Assembly (NCBI GenBank): GCA_002271215.1
Contig: CP018628.1
Coordinates: 1,240,001 to 1,304,000, forward strand
From: Lelliottia jeotgali
Lineage (GTDB): Bacteria > Pseudomonadota > Gammaproteobacteria > Enterobacterales > Enterobacteriaceae
Length of the DNA: 64,000 nt
Reading direction: 5' to 3'
Shown one piece after another: positions 53,882 to 63,820 of the stretch. The translations under genes were made by a program, and so were the position numbers. The notes beneath the pieces are model-generated. The model was not told the DNA's origin. It saw only the letters and a list, made by a program, of their open reading frames with translations, and did no database searches. How positions within the stretch are numbered: the first letter of the stretch is position 1; the number at the start of each line of letters is the position of its first letter.

Positions 53882-56366
53882 GTTCGGCGTTGAGCAGATC
53901 AAGGATCTGTTGGGGGGAATTGGCCGCAAACAGCGACGCGCGAAACGCTTTGTTGACCAGTTTACGCGCGAGCTGAGAGAAGACTTTGACGTGGTTGATC
54001 CCTTCCTGCGCGCCGAGCGTCAGCATGATCACCAGCTCTACTTCACCCATATCGGACTCCCAGTCGATGGGCTTTTCCAGGCGTGCGATGCTGATGCTGG
54101 AATGGCGTATCCACGCGGATTTTGTGTGCGGAATGGCCACGCCGAAACCCACTGCGGTGGTGACAATTTCTTCGCGCTGCCAAAGATCTTCTTCCAGCTC
54201 TAGCGGGTTATCTGTACGCCCCTGAATCGCCAGATTGCCGCACAGGAACTGGAGCACTTGCTCTTTCGACGTGAGCGGCTCATTTACCACAATATTCTCC
54301 AGCGCCAGCAGCGGGCGCGCAGGTTCTTGCGGGGTGAATTCGGTAAGCAGTTCTTCTATTTCCTCCGCGCTGCGGCATTCGCAGGCGTTATCGGCCAATG
54401 CCTGACAGGCGAGACTTTCAAGCTGGCGTAGCTGCGTTTTCACCGGCGGGATTCGAGGGCCGCTCATGCTGAACTCATCAATGCCCAGCCCCAGCAGCAG
54501 AGGAAGATAGCGGCATTCACCGGCGAGTTCACCGCAAATACCGACCCATTTCCCGTGACGGTGGGCGGCGGTGACAATCTGGCGCACCATGCGTAAAAAT
54601 GACGGCGTGATCGGGTTATACAGCGGCGACACGCGCGGGTTGTTGCGATCGACCGCATACAGATATTGGGTCATGTCATTTGAGCCGATGCTGAAAAAAT
54701 CCACCTCGTCACAGAAGTGATCGATGATGAAACAGACCGAAGGCACCTCGACCATGATGCCCAGCGGCAGATGCGAGGTATGACGCAGCCCTTGCGCTTT
54801 CAGCGCCTCCTGCACGTTCCGCAACTCATGTTTTACCCATAAAATTTGATCGAGACTGTGCACCATCGGGATCATCAACAGGGCGTTACCGCTTGCTCCG
54901 GCGCGCAAAATGGCGCGTAGCTGGGTGCGGAAAAGCTCGACAAACTCGGGGTAGATGCGCACCGCGCGGTAGCCGAGAAACGGGTTCTCTTCTTGCGGAA
55001 TATTGAGCCACGGGATCTGTTTATCCCCGCCGATATCCATCGTGCGGAAAATGACCGGTTTGCCTTCGGCGGACAACAGCACTTGCTGGTAGGCCTCAAA
55101 CTGTTCCTGCTCGTCCGGTGCCGCGTCGCGATCCATGTACAGCATTTCTGTGCGAAACAGTCCCACGCCCTGAGCGCCGTTGGCAAAGGCACCGGGCGCT
55201 TCCAGCGCACTGCCGATATTAGCGGCGATCGCCACCGGGACATTATCCCGCGTCACTGCGGGCAATCCGGCGTGCTTGATCTGCTGCTGATGACGTTTGT
55301 CGGCGAGGCGTTGTGCCACGCTGTAGTAGTGGCTGACGGCTTCGTCAGGTTCGACGACGAGCACGCTGCACACCCCGTCCAGAATCACCTCTTTGCCGAT
55401 ATCCGCCGTTAGCGACGCCACGCTAAGCCCGCTCATCACCGGCACTGATGCTGCACGCGCCAGAATAAGCGTGTGGGAGGTGCGCCCGGTTTTCTCGAGG
55501 ATCAATCCCTGAAGCTTGCGAGTGTCGAGACTTAAAAACTGACTGGGCGTTAAATCCTCAGCCGCCAGAATGGTCGGCGTCTCCAGCGCAAAGGTGGTGG
55601 TCTGGCTCAGTTCAGGCCAGGTAATACTCAACAACTGTTCGCTAATGTCGCGGATATCGCTGACCCGCTCACGCAGGTAGTCACTGGCGGAGAGCGAAAG
55701 CTTGTCGCAGATTTGCTCCATATTGCGAATGATGGCATTCGCCAGGCTCAGGCGTTCTTCTGCGATCAGACGACGAATATTGCCGCCAAATTCGTCGTCC
55801 TGAATAAGCGACAAATGGGCGCTGATGATTGTTTTACTTTCGCCATCCAGCCCGCGCAAGCGCTGATTGAGCTGTTCGGCGAGGGTCGCCAGACTGTGCT
55901 CCAGACGCGTGATATCTTCCGCGCTTGCCGGGTTCTGGCGATAGCGTTCGAGGTTATCGCTCTGCAGACGGCGAAGCGTGCCTGTGCCAATGCCGCTTGC
56001 CAGGGTAATGGCCTGACGTAACTGGGGATTGAGCCGCACCAGCGAGCGGGGAAGGGGATGCGCGATATGGGGCGCATCGCCCGATGGAATGCTATCGCTG
56101 TCGATGAACGCGACAGTGAGGTAATGCTCAAGGACGCGCCGGGCTTGTTCTTCGTCGCTGCCGCTGATTTCCAGTACGCAGCTGTCATTAAAGAGTGTGC
56201 CGGTACTGATCAGCGCCAGCGAGCTTTTGGCATCCGCGTGGGTGTTGAGGCGCTTGTTGATAAAGCGGATGTCGCTGCGCCACGCGCTGCACTGTTCTTT
56301 TAATGCCCAGGCCGGACGAGCGTGCAGGCCGTTGGGCAGCGGGCAACAGAACTCAATCGATAACAT
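53871..56366 (-). CDS. fryA: PTS multiphosphoryl transfer protein (HPr-EI-EIIA)
   Basis: 831 residues, the E. coli FryA (YpdD) length. HPr domain with phosphorylated His15 (NGLHARPAW), enzyme I domain (~120-~670) with catalytic His in GRTSHTLILARAA and CGELAGECRYLPLLLGLGID, and a C-terminal fructose-type EIIA (~690-831) with His in GVAIPHTKSAWI. It relays phosphate from PEP to FryB. Ends the leftward fryB-fryC-ypdF-ypdE-fryA operon. Confidence 0.96.
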   Translation of the reverse strand: MLSIEFCCPLPNGLHARPAWALKEQCSAWRSDIRFINKRLNTHADAKSSLALISTGTLFNDSCVLEISGSDEEQARRVLEHYLTVAFIDSDSIPSGDAPHIAHPLPRSLVRLNPQLRQAITLASGIGTGTLRRLQSDNLERYRQNPASAEDITRLEHSLATLAEQLNQRLRGLDGESKTIISAHLSLIQDDEFGGNIRRLIAEERLSLANAIIRNMEQICDKLSLSASDYLRERVSDIRDISEQLLSITWPELSQTTTFALETPTILAAEDLTPSQFLSLDTRKLQGLILEKTGRTSHTLILARAASVPVMSGLSVASLTADIGKEVILDGVCSVLVVEPDEAVSHYYSVAQRLADKRHQQQIKHAGLPAVTRDNVPVAIAANIGSALEAPGAFANGAQGVGLFRTEMLYMDRDAAPDEQEQFEAYQQVLLSAEGKPVIFRTMDIGGDKQIPWLNIPQEENPFLGYRAVRIYPEFVELFRTQLRAILRAGASGNALLMIPMVHSLDQILWVKHELRNVQEALKAQGLRHTSHLPLGIMVEVPSVCFIIDHFCDEVDFFSIGSNDMTQYLYAVDRNNPRVSPLYNPITPSFLRMVRQIVTAAHRHGKWVGICGELAGECRYLPLLLGLGIDEFSMSGPRIPPVKTQLRQLESLACQALADNACECRSAEEIEELLTEFTPQEPARPLLALENIVVNEPLTSKEQVLQFLCGNLAIQGRTDNPLELEEDLWQREEIVTTAVGFGVAIPHTKSAWIRHSSISIARLEKPIDWESDMGEVELVIMLTLGAQEGINHVKVFSQLARKLVNKAFRASLFAANSPQQILDLLNAELSF

Positions 56367-56368
56367 GT

Positions 56369-57430
56369 TTATCTCCGTTCATCGTGAGGAAAACATCTGA
56401 AGTCCGACAGATGCGCTACGGTCTCACGATTCAGACGAGCCACCAGGGCAACAAGCAGCTGGTGGGTATGGTCAATATCCTGGGTATCGGCGATGGATGC
56501 GGCGCAATGGCCGTGCCGGGTCGGTGGCCCGAGCACCACGGTCGGCACGCCGGTGCCGGAAAGGTGGATAGCGCCGCCGTCGGTGCCGCCGTTGCTGAAC
56601 ATATCTTTTTGCAGCGGGATGCACTGCGCGCGTGCGACCTCTTCAACGAAAGCGGTCAGCTTCGGCGGGGCAACGAGCGATTTGTCATACAGCACCAGCA
56701 TCGGCCCGGCTCCCGTCTGGCGGTGGTTGGCGTTGCTGTAATCGAAGTTTTTTGACCAGCAGGCGGTGTCCAGCACCAGGGCGAGATCGGGATTTACAGC
56801 TCGGCTGGCCGTTTGCCCGCCCCGCAGTCCGACCTCTTCGCTGGAACTCGCCACCAGCCACAGCTCGCAGTCCAGCGGTGTGGCGTGCAGCTCGCGCAGC
56901 AAGGTTATCAGCAGATAGCAGCCGAGACGATCGTCAAAGGCTTTGCCCATCACGCGCTGGTGGGGAAGGGACTGAAAACGGGTGTCAAATGTCACGCGGT
57001 CGCCTGCGTCTATACCTGTCGCCAGTACCTCATCGGCGGATGTGGCCCCGATATCGACGCGCAAATTCTCGACGGTTTCGCCTTTCGTCTCGCCATCCAG
57101 CAAGCCGGGAATTTTACGCCCGTCGCGGGTAGTGATCCGCACCGGCTGCAGTGTACGCGCCATCATGCGGACATTGCCGACGGGCAACACGTCGATAGCC
57201 CCTTCTCGTGAAACGGAGCGCACGATGAAACCGACTTCATCCATATGGGCGCAGACCATCACCTTTGGCCCGTCGCTGTGATTGACACGGATAAGCACCG
57301 AGCCAAGCCCGTCAAACTGCACTTCTTTCCCGTAATGTTGTGCTTCGATAAGCAGGAGATCGCGCACCTCTTGCTCAGAGGCGGCGATGGCATCGGCTTC
57401 GCTCAGCTTTCGCAGCAGTTCTGTGTCCAT
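56369..57430 (-). CDS. ypdE: M42-type aminopeptidase
   Basis: 353 residues, M42 glutamyl-aminopeptidase/FrvX type: [13 protein letters not shown] with metal His, [16 protein letters not shown] with catalytic Glu pair, [20 protein letters not shown]. Dinuclear metal exopeptidase in the cytoplasm; the E. coli homologue is a broad aminopeptidase. Two bases before fryA; shares one base with ypdF. Confidence 0.95.
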   Translation of the reverse strand: MDTELLRKLSEADAIAASEQEVRDLLLIEAQHYGKEVQFDGLGSVLIRVNHSDGPKVMVCAHMDEVGFIVRSVSREGAIDVLPVGNVRMMARTLQPVRITTRDGRKIPGLLDGETKGETVENLRVDIGATSADEVLATGIDAGDRVTFDTRFQSLPHQRVMGKAFDDRLGCYLLITLLRELHATPLDCELWLVASSSEEVGLRGGQTASRAVNPDLALVLDTACWSKNFDYSNANHRQTGAGPMLVLYDKSLVAPPKLTAFVEEVARAQCIPLQKDMFSNGGTDGGAIHLSGTGVPTVVLGPPTRHGHCAASIADTQDIDHTHQLLVALVARLNRETVAHLSDFRCFPHDERR

Positions 57431-58515
57431 CAGTTTTCCCCTGTGGCCAGTAGCGTTTTTCCCATAGTGTAAAGAACCTCAGCACCCGTTGCCGTCACCA
57501 GCACCACGTCTTCAATACGCACACCGCCCAGGCCATCGATATAGATACCCGGCTCAACGGTGAGCAGCATGCCGGGCTGTAGCAAAGTCATGTCGGTCGG
57601 CGAAAATCGCGGATTTTCATGCACGTCGATGCCAATCGCATGCCCGGTGTTGTGGCCGAACTGCGGGCCGAAACCCGCGCGTTCGATGACCGTTCTGGCG
57701 GCGGCATCTATCTGCTGACAGGCGACGCCCGGCCTGATAGCTGCGATGGCGGCGAGCTGTGCCTCAAGTACCGTCTGGTAAACGCGGTAGAGCGGATGGT
57801 CCTCCTGTTTCTGGCCTTGCCCGGCGACAAGGAATGTCCTCGTCATGTCCGAACAATACCCCTGGTGTTGGGCGCCAAAATCGAGTGTGACCATCTCGCC
57901 GGCGGCAATCACTTTGTCCGTGGCTTTACCGTGTGGTAATGCCCCGCGCGCTCCGCTGGCAACGATGGTGTCAAAAGAGGGTTTATCCGCTCCCTGCTGC
58001 TTCATAAACCATTCCAGTTCAGCCGCCACCTCGCGCTCGCGCATGCCGGGCTGGATAAAGCGACGAATATGCTGTGCCGCGCGGTCGGCAATCTGGCAGG
58101 CCGCGCGAATACGGTCGATTTCATCAGCAGTTTTAATCTGTCGCAATGCATCGAGGGAGATACTGCAAAGCTTCGCATCCAGCGTATCGCGCCATTGGCT
58201 TCCGGTTTGCCAACTGACCTGTTCGCCTTCAAAGCCCAGCGTGGCGATCCGCTCATCAGCGATCAGGCTGTTTAGCAACGCAGTCAGCGGGTTAGCTGCA
58301 TCCAGCAGGTGAAGGCTATAACCCGACACGCGTGAGGCTATATCGCTGTAATAGCGAAAGTCCGTCAGGATATGCGCGGCTTGATGCGTCACCAGCACGT
58401 AGCCCGAAGCGGTTGAAATCCCCAGATGCGGCTGTTTGTTCTGGCGCGAGGAGATCAGCACAGCATCCAGTTTTTCGGCGGTCAGCCAGGCGCGCAGCCT
58501 TGTCAGTAACTCCAT
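57430..58515 (-). CDS. ypdF: M24 aminopeptidase, Xaa-Pro type
   Basis: 361 residues. N-terminal creatinase-like domain and C-terminal pita-bread fold with metal ligands in [20 protein letters not shown] (two Asp), [16 protein letters not shown] (His), LTVEPGIYI and [11 protein letters not shown] (Glu). Cleaves Met or residues before Pro in short peptides. 12 bases after fryC. Confidence 0.95.
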   Translation of the reverse strand: MELLTRLRAWLTAEKLDAVLISSRQNKQPHLGISTASGYVLVTHQAAHILTDFRYYSDIASRVSGYSLHLLDAANPLTALLNSLIADERIATLGFEGEQVSWQTGSQWRDTLDAKLCSISLDALRQIKTADEIDRIRAACQIADRAAQHIRRFIQPGMREREVAAELEWFMKQQGADKPSFDTIVASGARGALPHGKATDKVIAAGEMVTLDFGAQHQGYCSDMTRTFLVAGQGQKQEDHPLYRVYQTVLEAQLAAIAAIRPGVACQQIDAAARTVIERAGFGPQFGHNTGHAIGIDVHENPRFSPTDMTLLQPGMLLTVEPGIYIDGLGGVRIEDVVLVTATGAEVLYTMGKTLLATGEN

Positions 58516-58527
58516 CTTAAGACCTCT

Positions 58528-59778
58528 TTACAGCGTATCGACGGAGAGTTTTCCGCGCTTGTGCATGTTGTTGCGAATCAGCACCACCAGCAGGGCGGTG
58601 ATGGTTGCACCCACCAGAATGCTGAGCATATAGGCTCCCAGATTGGTGACCAGCGGCCAAGCCCAGATAGCGGACTCAGGGAACCACTGGACGGCACCGA
58701 GCGCAGTGGCCGTCATTGCCCCGGCAATCGCGCCCACCATATAGGCCGGTAAAGTGGCGAGCGGGTTCTCCAGCAGGAAGGGAATAGCCCCTTCGCTGAT
58801 GCCCATGAACGCCAGGAACATCGCCGTTTTCCCCTGCGGGTAAAGCTGCGGGCTGAACAGGCGTTTGCCGGTCAGGCGGTGGTCGATAAGCGTCGCCAGC
58901 CCCAGACCAATCGGCGGGATAACAATCGCGACGGCGCGGGAGGTGATCGGCAGCACGTGGTCGGTGGTGAGACCGAGCCCGACGAAACCTGCCGCTTTGT
59001 TGATCGGCCCCCCGAGATCGATAGCGGTCGCCGCCGCCATGCCGATGGCGTACATCATCGAGCCGGATTGGCCTGCGGCGAGCAGCAAGGCGCGCATACC
59101 AGCATTTAACCAGCCGCCAATTGGGGTGATGACGTAATACATTGCCAGCATCACAAATAGCGCGGAGAGGATCGGGATCAGGAAGGTGCTTTTAAACGCC
59201 AGCAGATATTGAGGGAGCGCGATTTTGCTGTTCAGCCATTTAACCAGATAGCCCGCGGCAATGGCGATAATCAGTGCGCCAATAAAGGTCGAGGGCACCG
59301 GTTTTGTCGCAAGCCAGGTGAGCTTTTCCGCGTCGAAATTCAGCACCAGCGTTGGCTGGGTGGAGACCAGTCCACCGATAAAACCGGCCGGAAAGGCCAG
59401 CTTGCCGCCGATGGAGTTGGCGACAAAGGCGGAGAACATCGGAATGGCAAAGCTGAACAGCAGCCCGCCGAAGGATTCCGTCAGATAACCAAACTTCAGC
59501 ACTGACAGGTTAAAGCCCGTAAATTTCCCGGAATTTAGCGCATCCATAATGCCGGTATCCGGCGGGATTTCCAGCCAGACATAGGCGATGAGCTGTGAAA
59601 TGGCGAGGATCACCCCGCCCATAATAAGCGTTGGCACCATGCGGGAAATTCCCGACATGATGTGCTGCGGAAGTTCTTTCCAGAAGGTATTGCCCGTTGC
59701 GACGGGGGCAGCTTTGAGGGCGAGAGTATCGCCTTCGTGACCGTCCGACCGAACCGCACTGCGTTTTTTAATTGCCAT
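58528..59778 (-). CDS. fryC: PTS fructose-type EIIC
   Basis: 416 residues, about nine to ten membrane segments. Conserved LPQHIMSGISRMVPTLIMGG at the start, GFIGGLVSTQPTLVLNF and MGISEGAIPFLLENPLATLP, the fructose-EIIC substrate motif. Imports and phosphorylates a fructose-like sugar with FryA and FryB. Confidence 0.95.
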   Translation of the reverse strand: MAIKKRSAVRSDGHEGDTLALKAAPVATGNTFWKELPQHIMSGISRMVPTLIMGGVILAISQLIAYVWLEIPPDTGIMDALNSGKFTGFNLSVLKFGYLTESFGGLLFSFAIPMFSAFVANSIGGKLAFPAGFIGGLVSTQPTLVLNFDAEKLTWLATKPVPSTFIGALIIAIAAGYLVKWLNSKIALPQYLLAFKSTFLIPILSALFVMLAMYYVITPIGGWLNAGMRALLLAAGQSGSMMYAIGMAAATAIDLGGPINKAAGFVGLGLTTDHVLPITSRAVAIVIPPIGLGLATLIDHRLTGKRLFSPQLYPQGKTAMFLAFMGISEGAIPFLLENPLATLPAYMVGAIAGAMTATALGAVQWFPESAIWAWPLVTNLGAYMLSILVGATITALLVVLIRNNMHKRGKLSVDTL

Positions 59779-59802
59779 AACGAAGACCCCTGAGGTGGAG
59801 GA

Positions 59803-60129
59803 TTATTGTTGTTCTGCAGCAATCATTTCTTCGATGTCCTTCAGGGTTCCCGCCGCATTTTTAATGGCGTCCTGAAGGGTGATTTCGTACACATCTCGCG
59901 TTTCAAAGCGCTCGTTGTCTTCCGGGGTGATGGCGATGGCGTGGATAATGATGTCTGCGCCTGCGATATCCTGTGGTGTTAAGCGGTTCTGAATCCCATC
60001 CGCCCCCTGAGTTTCAATTTTGACTTCGTAGCCCGCTTCTACTGCGGCCTCTTCCAGCGCCTGAGCGGCCATAAAGGTATGGGCCAGCCCCATCGGGCAG
60101 GCGCACAGCGCAATCAGTTTTTTAGCCAT
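59803..60129 (-). CDS. fryB: PTS fructose-type EIIB
   Basis: 108 residues. Phosphorylated Cys11 in ALCACPMGLAHTFMAA, close to the consensus CPTGVAHT. Accepts phosphate from the EIIA part of FryA and gives it to the sugar in FryC. First gene of the operon. Confidence 0.96.
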   Translation of the reverse strand: MAKKLIALCACPMGLAHTFMAAQALEEAAVEAGYEVKIETQGADGIQNRLTPQDIAGADIIIHAIAITPEDNERFETRDVYEITLQDAIKNAAGTLKDIEEMIAAEQQ

Positions 60130-60274
60130 GTGAACATTCTCCTGTTAATGACACCGCGATTATGGCGGGGAGGTTTCACGATTGTTTACCGGAGAAATGA
60201 TGCATTGGCTGGATAAAAGTGATGTGAGATCAGAAGTGTGACGCTGGTCGTCATATAAGGGAAAAGGATGAAAC

Positions 60275-60296
60275 GCCGGACGCGAGATCGTCCGGC
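60275..60296 (-). terminator. Hairpin after rna
   Basis: GCCGGACG/CGTCCGGC with a 6-base loop lies just past the rna stop; on the minus strand it is followed by GTTTCATCCTTTT. Probable terminator. Confidence 0.6.
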
Positions 60297-60302
60297 AGAG
60301 GA

Positions 60303-61112
60303 TCAGTAGCCGACTTTATCGATGACAAACTGCTTGCCGCAGTTGCCTGGATGAGGCTGCGGGGCGAAGGACGCGGCAGTCAGCGGGGCGTTGATCGTCG
60401 CGGCGTTGAGTGAGATCTGCATTTCGGTGAGGTAAGCGGGGTTGTTGTTACAGGTCAGTTTGACCGCTTTGACCGACGCTTTGCCCCAACTTTTGGCGAC
60501 CGCTTCGTCAAAGTCGCGGCGCGAAACGGTTTTACCGTAATTATCGGCAAGGAATTTCCCCAGTGCGCTGCCTTTCACTTCCTGATTCATGCGCACCATA
60601 GTGCCAAAATAGGCATCGGGGTCGAACCCAAAGCATACGCCGTGCTTGGCGTATTCGTAGCGTTCCAGACAGGATTCACCGCCAGCCCCAGGCATTACGC
60701 TGTTAAGCTTAGCGGCGGCTTCGAAGGAGAGGCCGGTTTCGGCGGCGGCGCATTTACGGCTGGCTTTGGCTTCCGGCATGTTGGGAATAGGGCGAGTGGC
60801 GCAGCCAAAACGCATCCAGCGGCGATCGTCTACTCCACGCGAGGCGATAGATTTAGGCAGGCTCGGCCAGAGGCCGTGAACCGTCAGGAAGTCCGTTTTG
60901 TTCTGGCTCTCTTTTTGCAGTCGGCACTCGTCAGGTTCGTTTCGATCGCGATCGTGCATGCTCTGGCAAAATCCAGTTTGCCAGGAAAGTGCCAGAACGT
61001 AGCGATCGAAATCGGCATACTGTGTGGCCTGAAGCGGGGCGGCATGGGTTGAGAATGCGCACAGCGCAAGGGCGGTTGCACTGAACCGAAGAAAAATATC
61101 CTTCCTGAACAT
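60303..61112 (-). CDS. rna: Ribonuclease I
   Basis: 269 residues, signal peptide MFRKDIFLRFSATALALCAF..HAAP. RNase T2 active sites: LTVHGLWPSLP (His) and RYEYAKHGVCF (Glu-Lys-His). Several cysteines for disulfides. Periplasmic unspecific RNase. Monocistronic after dcuC. Confidence 0.97.
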   Translation of the reverse strand: MFRKDIFLRFSATALALCAFSTHAAPLQATQYADFDRYVLALSWQTGFCQSMHDRDRNEPDECRLQKESQNKTDFLTVHGLWPSLPKSIASRGVDDRRWMRFGCATRPIPNMPEAKASRKCAAAETGLSFEAAAKLNSVMPGAGGESCLERYEYAKHGVCFGFDPDAYFGTMVRMNQEVKGSALGKFLADNYGKTVSRRDFDEAVAKSWGKASVKAVKLTCNNNPAYLTEMQISLNAATINAPLTAASFAPQPHPGNCGKQFVIDKVGY

Positions 61113-61164
61113 TTGAATTCCTGATGATTAAAGGGAAATTAATTCCAGGAACTTATTAAAGCAC

Positions 61165-61187
61165 AAAAAGCGCCCGTGGGCGCTTTT
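61165..61187. terminator. Intrinsic terminator between rna and dcuC
   Basis: AAAAGCGCC-CGTG-GGCGCTTTT, with T-runs on both strands. It ends dcuC transcription upstream of the rna promoter. Confidence 0.8.
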
Positions 61188-61245
61188 GGCTCTGTGTTTG
61201 TTGCCCGGCGGCGCCCGACCGACAAAACTCTTCTGCGGTCTGGTG

Positions 61246-61280
61246 CCCTCACCCAGGCCCTCTCCCACGGGGAGAGGAAC
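61246..61280. repeat. CCCTCTCCC-type intergenic repeat
   Basis: GTGCCCTCACCCAGGCCCTC followed by TCCCACGGGGAGAGG is the fourth copy in the window, downstream of dcuC. Confidence 0.8.
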
Positions 61281-61327
61281 AAACATTAAAAACGAAAACT
61301 TACGTTGCCGTTTTGCTTTTACCTCGC

Positions 61328-62701
61328 TTAATGCGCGACCGTACCCGGCACCAGAATTTCGGTGGCGATAATCACAATCACCAGGCCGACCAGCACCGGA
61401 ACGGAGGTGCGTTTCACAACTTCGAACGGCGAAATTTTTGCCATCCCAGCGACCGCCACGACCACGCCAGATACTGGCGAAATTGTACGACCAAGGTTGG
61501 AAGCCTGCAGCATTGGAATCGACAGATAAGCCGGGTTAATACCGGAAGAGTGCGCCAGTTTTGGAATCATCTCTACAAACGCATAGAACGGCGCGTTACC
61601 GGAACCCGTGGTCATCGCCGCCAGCATGGTCAGGACAACCAGAACCAGCATCAGAATTATGCTGGCAGAGCCGAACGAGGTGGCGATGGAAATCAGGCTC
61701 TGGATAAAGCCGATGGTGCTCAAACCCTGGGCGAATACACCCGCCGCGACCAGCAGCATGACTACGCCCGCGAAGGCATCTGCCATTCCGCGATACGCGA
61801 CTTCCAGCCCGGAGAACACTTTCTGAGTGTTAAAACCACGCACAAATTCCAGCACCGCCGCCAGCAACATGCAGATCACCAGAATGGTAATAATGTGCAG
61901 CTGTGGACCCCATTTGCCGTCAAAAATCAGCACGCCAATGATCGGCGTGAACGGCAGAATGGCGTAGAACGAAGGCGCGGTGGTGGTGATTTCGCTGACA
62001 TCCAGCATCTCGTGGCTGATATTCTCTTTTTTATCGAGATACTTCTGCCAGAAATAGTGCGCGACCGCCATGCCAATAATCGCGGCAATGGAGATTGGCA
62101 GCGTAGTTTTAAAGGCAAAGTCGATGAGCGGCATTTCGGCGGCTTTCGCAGCCAGCACCACGTCGCCCGATGTCGGAGAAAGAATAATCGCCGCAGGGGA
62201 GGCGCAAATCGCCGCAGCAGCGCCACGGCTAATCCCAACGTTCACCATGACCGGGAACAGGGTTGCCATCAGCAGCACGCCGAGACCGGTAGCGGATGAG
62301 ACTGCCAGCGACATCAGGCATGCCACGAAATAGGCGGCAATCATCAGAATGTACGGGGAATTAATATATTGCAGCGGTTTAGAGGCCAGTTTGACGACCA
62401 TATCGTTAGCACCGATATGGGTCATATAGGCGGCAAAACCACACAGCATCATAATCATCATACCGAGGTCGCCACCGCGACTCATCAGCAGAATTTTAAT
62501 ATATTCCACAATATCGGTGGCGGTATATCCGGTGCTGGTTTCGCTGGCCGGTAACACCTGATGGCCCATTAGCGCGCTAATAATCAGCAGGGTTAAACCC
62601 CCGACGAATAATACCCCGGTGGCTGAATAGCCTTTAATGATGTAGCGCGCAACGCCGACAATGACGACCACTCCGATGAGGAGTTCGATAAAGGTAAGCA
62701 T
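61328..62701 (-). CDS. dcuC: Anaerobic C4-dicarboxylate carrier
   Basis: 457 residues, about a dozen membrane segments, MLTFIELLIGVVVIVGVARY at the start as in E. coli DcuC. Exports succinate in fermentation and exchanges C4-dicarboxylates. Start at 62701; the longer upstream frame is rejected. A possible FNR half-match lies about 100 bases upstream. Confidence 0.97.
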   Translation of the reverse strand: MLTFIELLIGVVVIVGVARYIIKGYSATGVLFVGGLTLLIISALMGHQVLPASETSTGYTATDIVEYIKILLMSRGGDLGMMIMMLCGFAAYMTHIGANDMVVKLASKPLQYINSPYILMIAAYFVACLMSLAVSSATGLGVLLMATLFPVMVNVGISRGAAAAICASPAAIILSPTSGDVVLAAKAAEMPLIDFAFKTTLPISIAAIIGMAVAHYFWQKYLDKKENISHEMLDVSEITTTAPSFYAILPFTPIIGVLIFDGKWGPQLHIITILVICMLLAAVLEFVRGFNTQKVFSGLEVAYRGMADAFAGVVMLLVAAGVFAQGLSTIGFIQSLISIATSFGSASIILMLVLVVLTMLAAMTTGSGNAPFYAFVEMIPKLAHSSGINPAYLSIPMLQASNLGRTISPVSGVVVAVAGMAKISPFEVVKRTSVPVLVGLVIVIIATEILVPGTVAH

Positions 62702-63043
62702 GGTTTCCCCTGTGCGTGCGCTCCCCAGAGAGCACGGAAAATCAAAAAATAAGAAGTGTGGAAATGTGCCGAATAAATGGGCAGTCATTGATGACTAAAA
62801 TCAATAAAACCACTACTAGAACTATCATCGACGATATTTTGCCACCACTGCGTCATTTGTGTCATCACACTATTGACCGTAGCTATGATTATTATATGTC
62901 ACTAAGTTGATAATTAATTGTTGTGATATTTGAAGGGTTTTATCAGCGAACAGATAAAGAACGTAAAACTATTTAAATTAGCTTTAATTTCAACACGCGC
63001 TGTTCATATACTCGGTCTCCTTTTGATACCCGACGACGCGAAT
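62702..63043. promoter_or_regulatory. Divergent promoter region of dcuC and metal-efflux cluster
   Basis: A+T-rich. TTGATTTTAGTCAT (minus strand, 62791-62804) matches TTGAT-N4-ATCAA in 8 of 10 positions and may be an FNR site. No clear CusR or CueR palindrome was found for the rightward genes. Confidence 0.35.
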
Positions 63044-63445
63044 ATGCATGCCAGCTGGACTTACCGCCTGCGCTTTCTGAAAAAACATCTGCTGATGTTT
63101 TTGCTCGCGTTTGGCTGGCTGCTGATCCAGAGCCAGGTCGCGGTGGCGTCTCATGACTGCTCCCTGAGCCCGCGCGGCGAAAGTGCCATGATCCAGCATA
63201 TGGATATGATGGACACGCCGCAGCATCACCAACTCAGCACTATTTCTCCCCTGTGTGAAAAACACTGCGTGCCGGATCAGGTGCAAAAAGATCCTGCTCA
63301 GCCGCAGCTGGTCGCTATTCCGGCGGCCATGACGATCACCTTAAATACGCCGTCGTGCAGCGAAGTCGCGCATTCGGCATGGTCCCTGAGCCCTCCCGCA
63401 GCAGGGCCGCCGGCAACGATTCGTTTTTGCCGGTTCCGGGAATAA
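63044..63445 (+). CDS. Small exported Cys/His/Met-rich protein of copper cluster
   Basis: 133 residues from MHASWTYRLRF. A basic N-terminus and hydrophobic segment (LLMFLLAFGWLLIQSQVAVA) form a signal peptide or anchor. Next come MIQHMDMMDTPQHHQ, with Met and His ligands, and CEKHC, a short cysteine pair. This looks like DUF2946-type proteins found ahead of Cus-like systems. Start choice uncertain: an in-frame stretch opens at 62930 without a good start. Probably metal-binding in the periplasm. Confidence 0.65.
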   Translation: MHASWTYRLRFLKKHLLMFLLAFGWLLIQSQVAVASHDCSLSPRGESAMIQHMDMMDTPQHHQLSTISPLCEKHCVPDQVQKDPAQPQLVAIPAAMTITLNTPSCSEVAHSAWSLSPPAAGPPATIRFCRFRE

Positions 63446-63500
63446 CTCTCTGTTAATTCGTTGAATTTATTTTTCATTTACGATTAACAGGAGTTTTATC

Positions 63501-63809
63501 ATGCGTGCATTTTTTGTTTCTGCGCTTACGGGCGTACTGCTTTCCCTTTCTTCTCTTTCTGTTCAAGCTACCGAGCCGTCCTCTGCGCAGCAGTGGCAAG
63601 GCCAGGGCGTGGTTCAGGAAGTCTCTCCGCCACAAATTATCCTGCAACATCAGGCGATTCCCGAGCTGAACTGGCCCGCAATGACCATGCCCTTTGTACT
63701 GGCGAAAAGCGCGGATACTGCCTCGGTGAAAGTGGGCGATCGCGTCACCTTTACGCTCGAACGAGCGGGTGACGGATTCCAGATTATCTCGCTGACGCCG
63801 CTGCACTAA
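63501..63809 (+). CDS. CusF-like periplasmic metal chaperone
   Basis: 102 residues. Signal peptide MRAFFVSALTGVLLSLSSLS..QA, then a single OB-fold CusF domain. Ligands of the CusF type are present: His in ILQHQAI and Trp-x-x-Met-x-Met in NWPAMTMPF. Binds Cu(I)/Ag(I) and hands it to an RND pump. Followed after 11 bases by a TolC-family gene. Confidence 0.88.
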   Translation: MRAFFVSALTGVLLSLSSLSVQATEPSSAQQWQGQGVVQEVSPPQIILQHQAIPELNWPAMTMPFVLAKSADTASVKVGDRVTFTLERAGDGFQIISLTPLH

Positions 63810-63820
63810 GGGAGCACACC

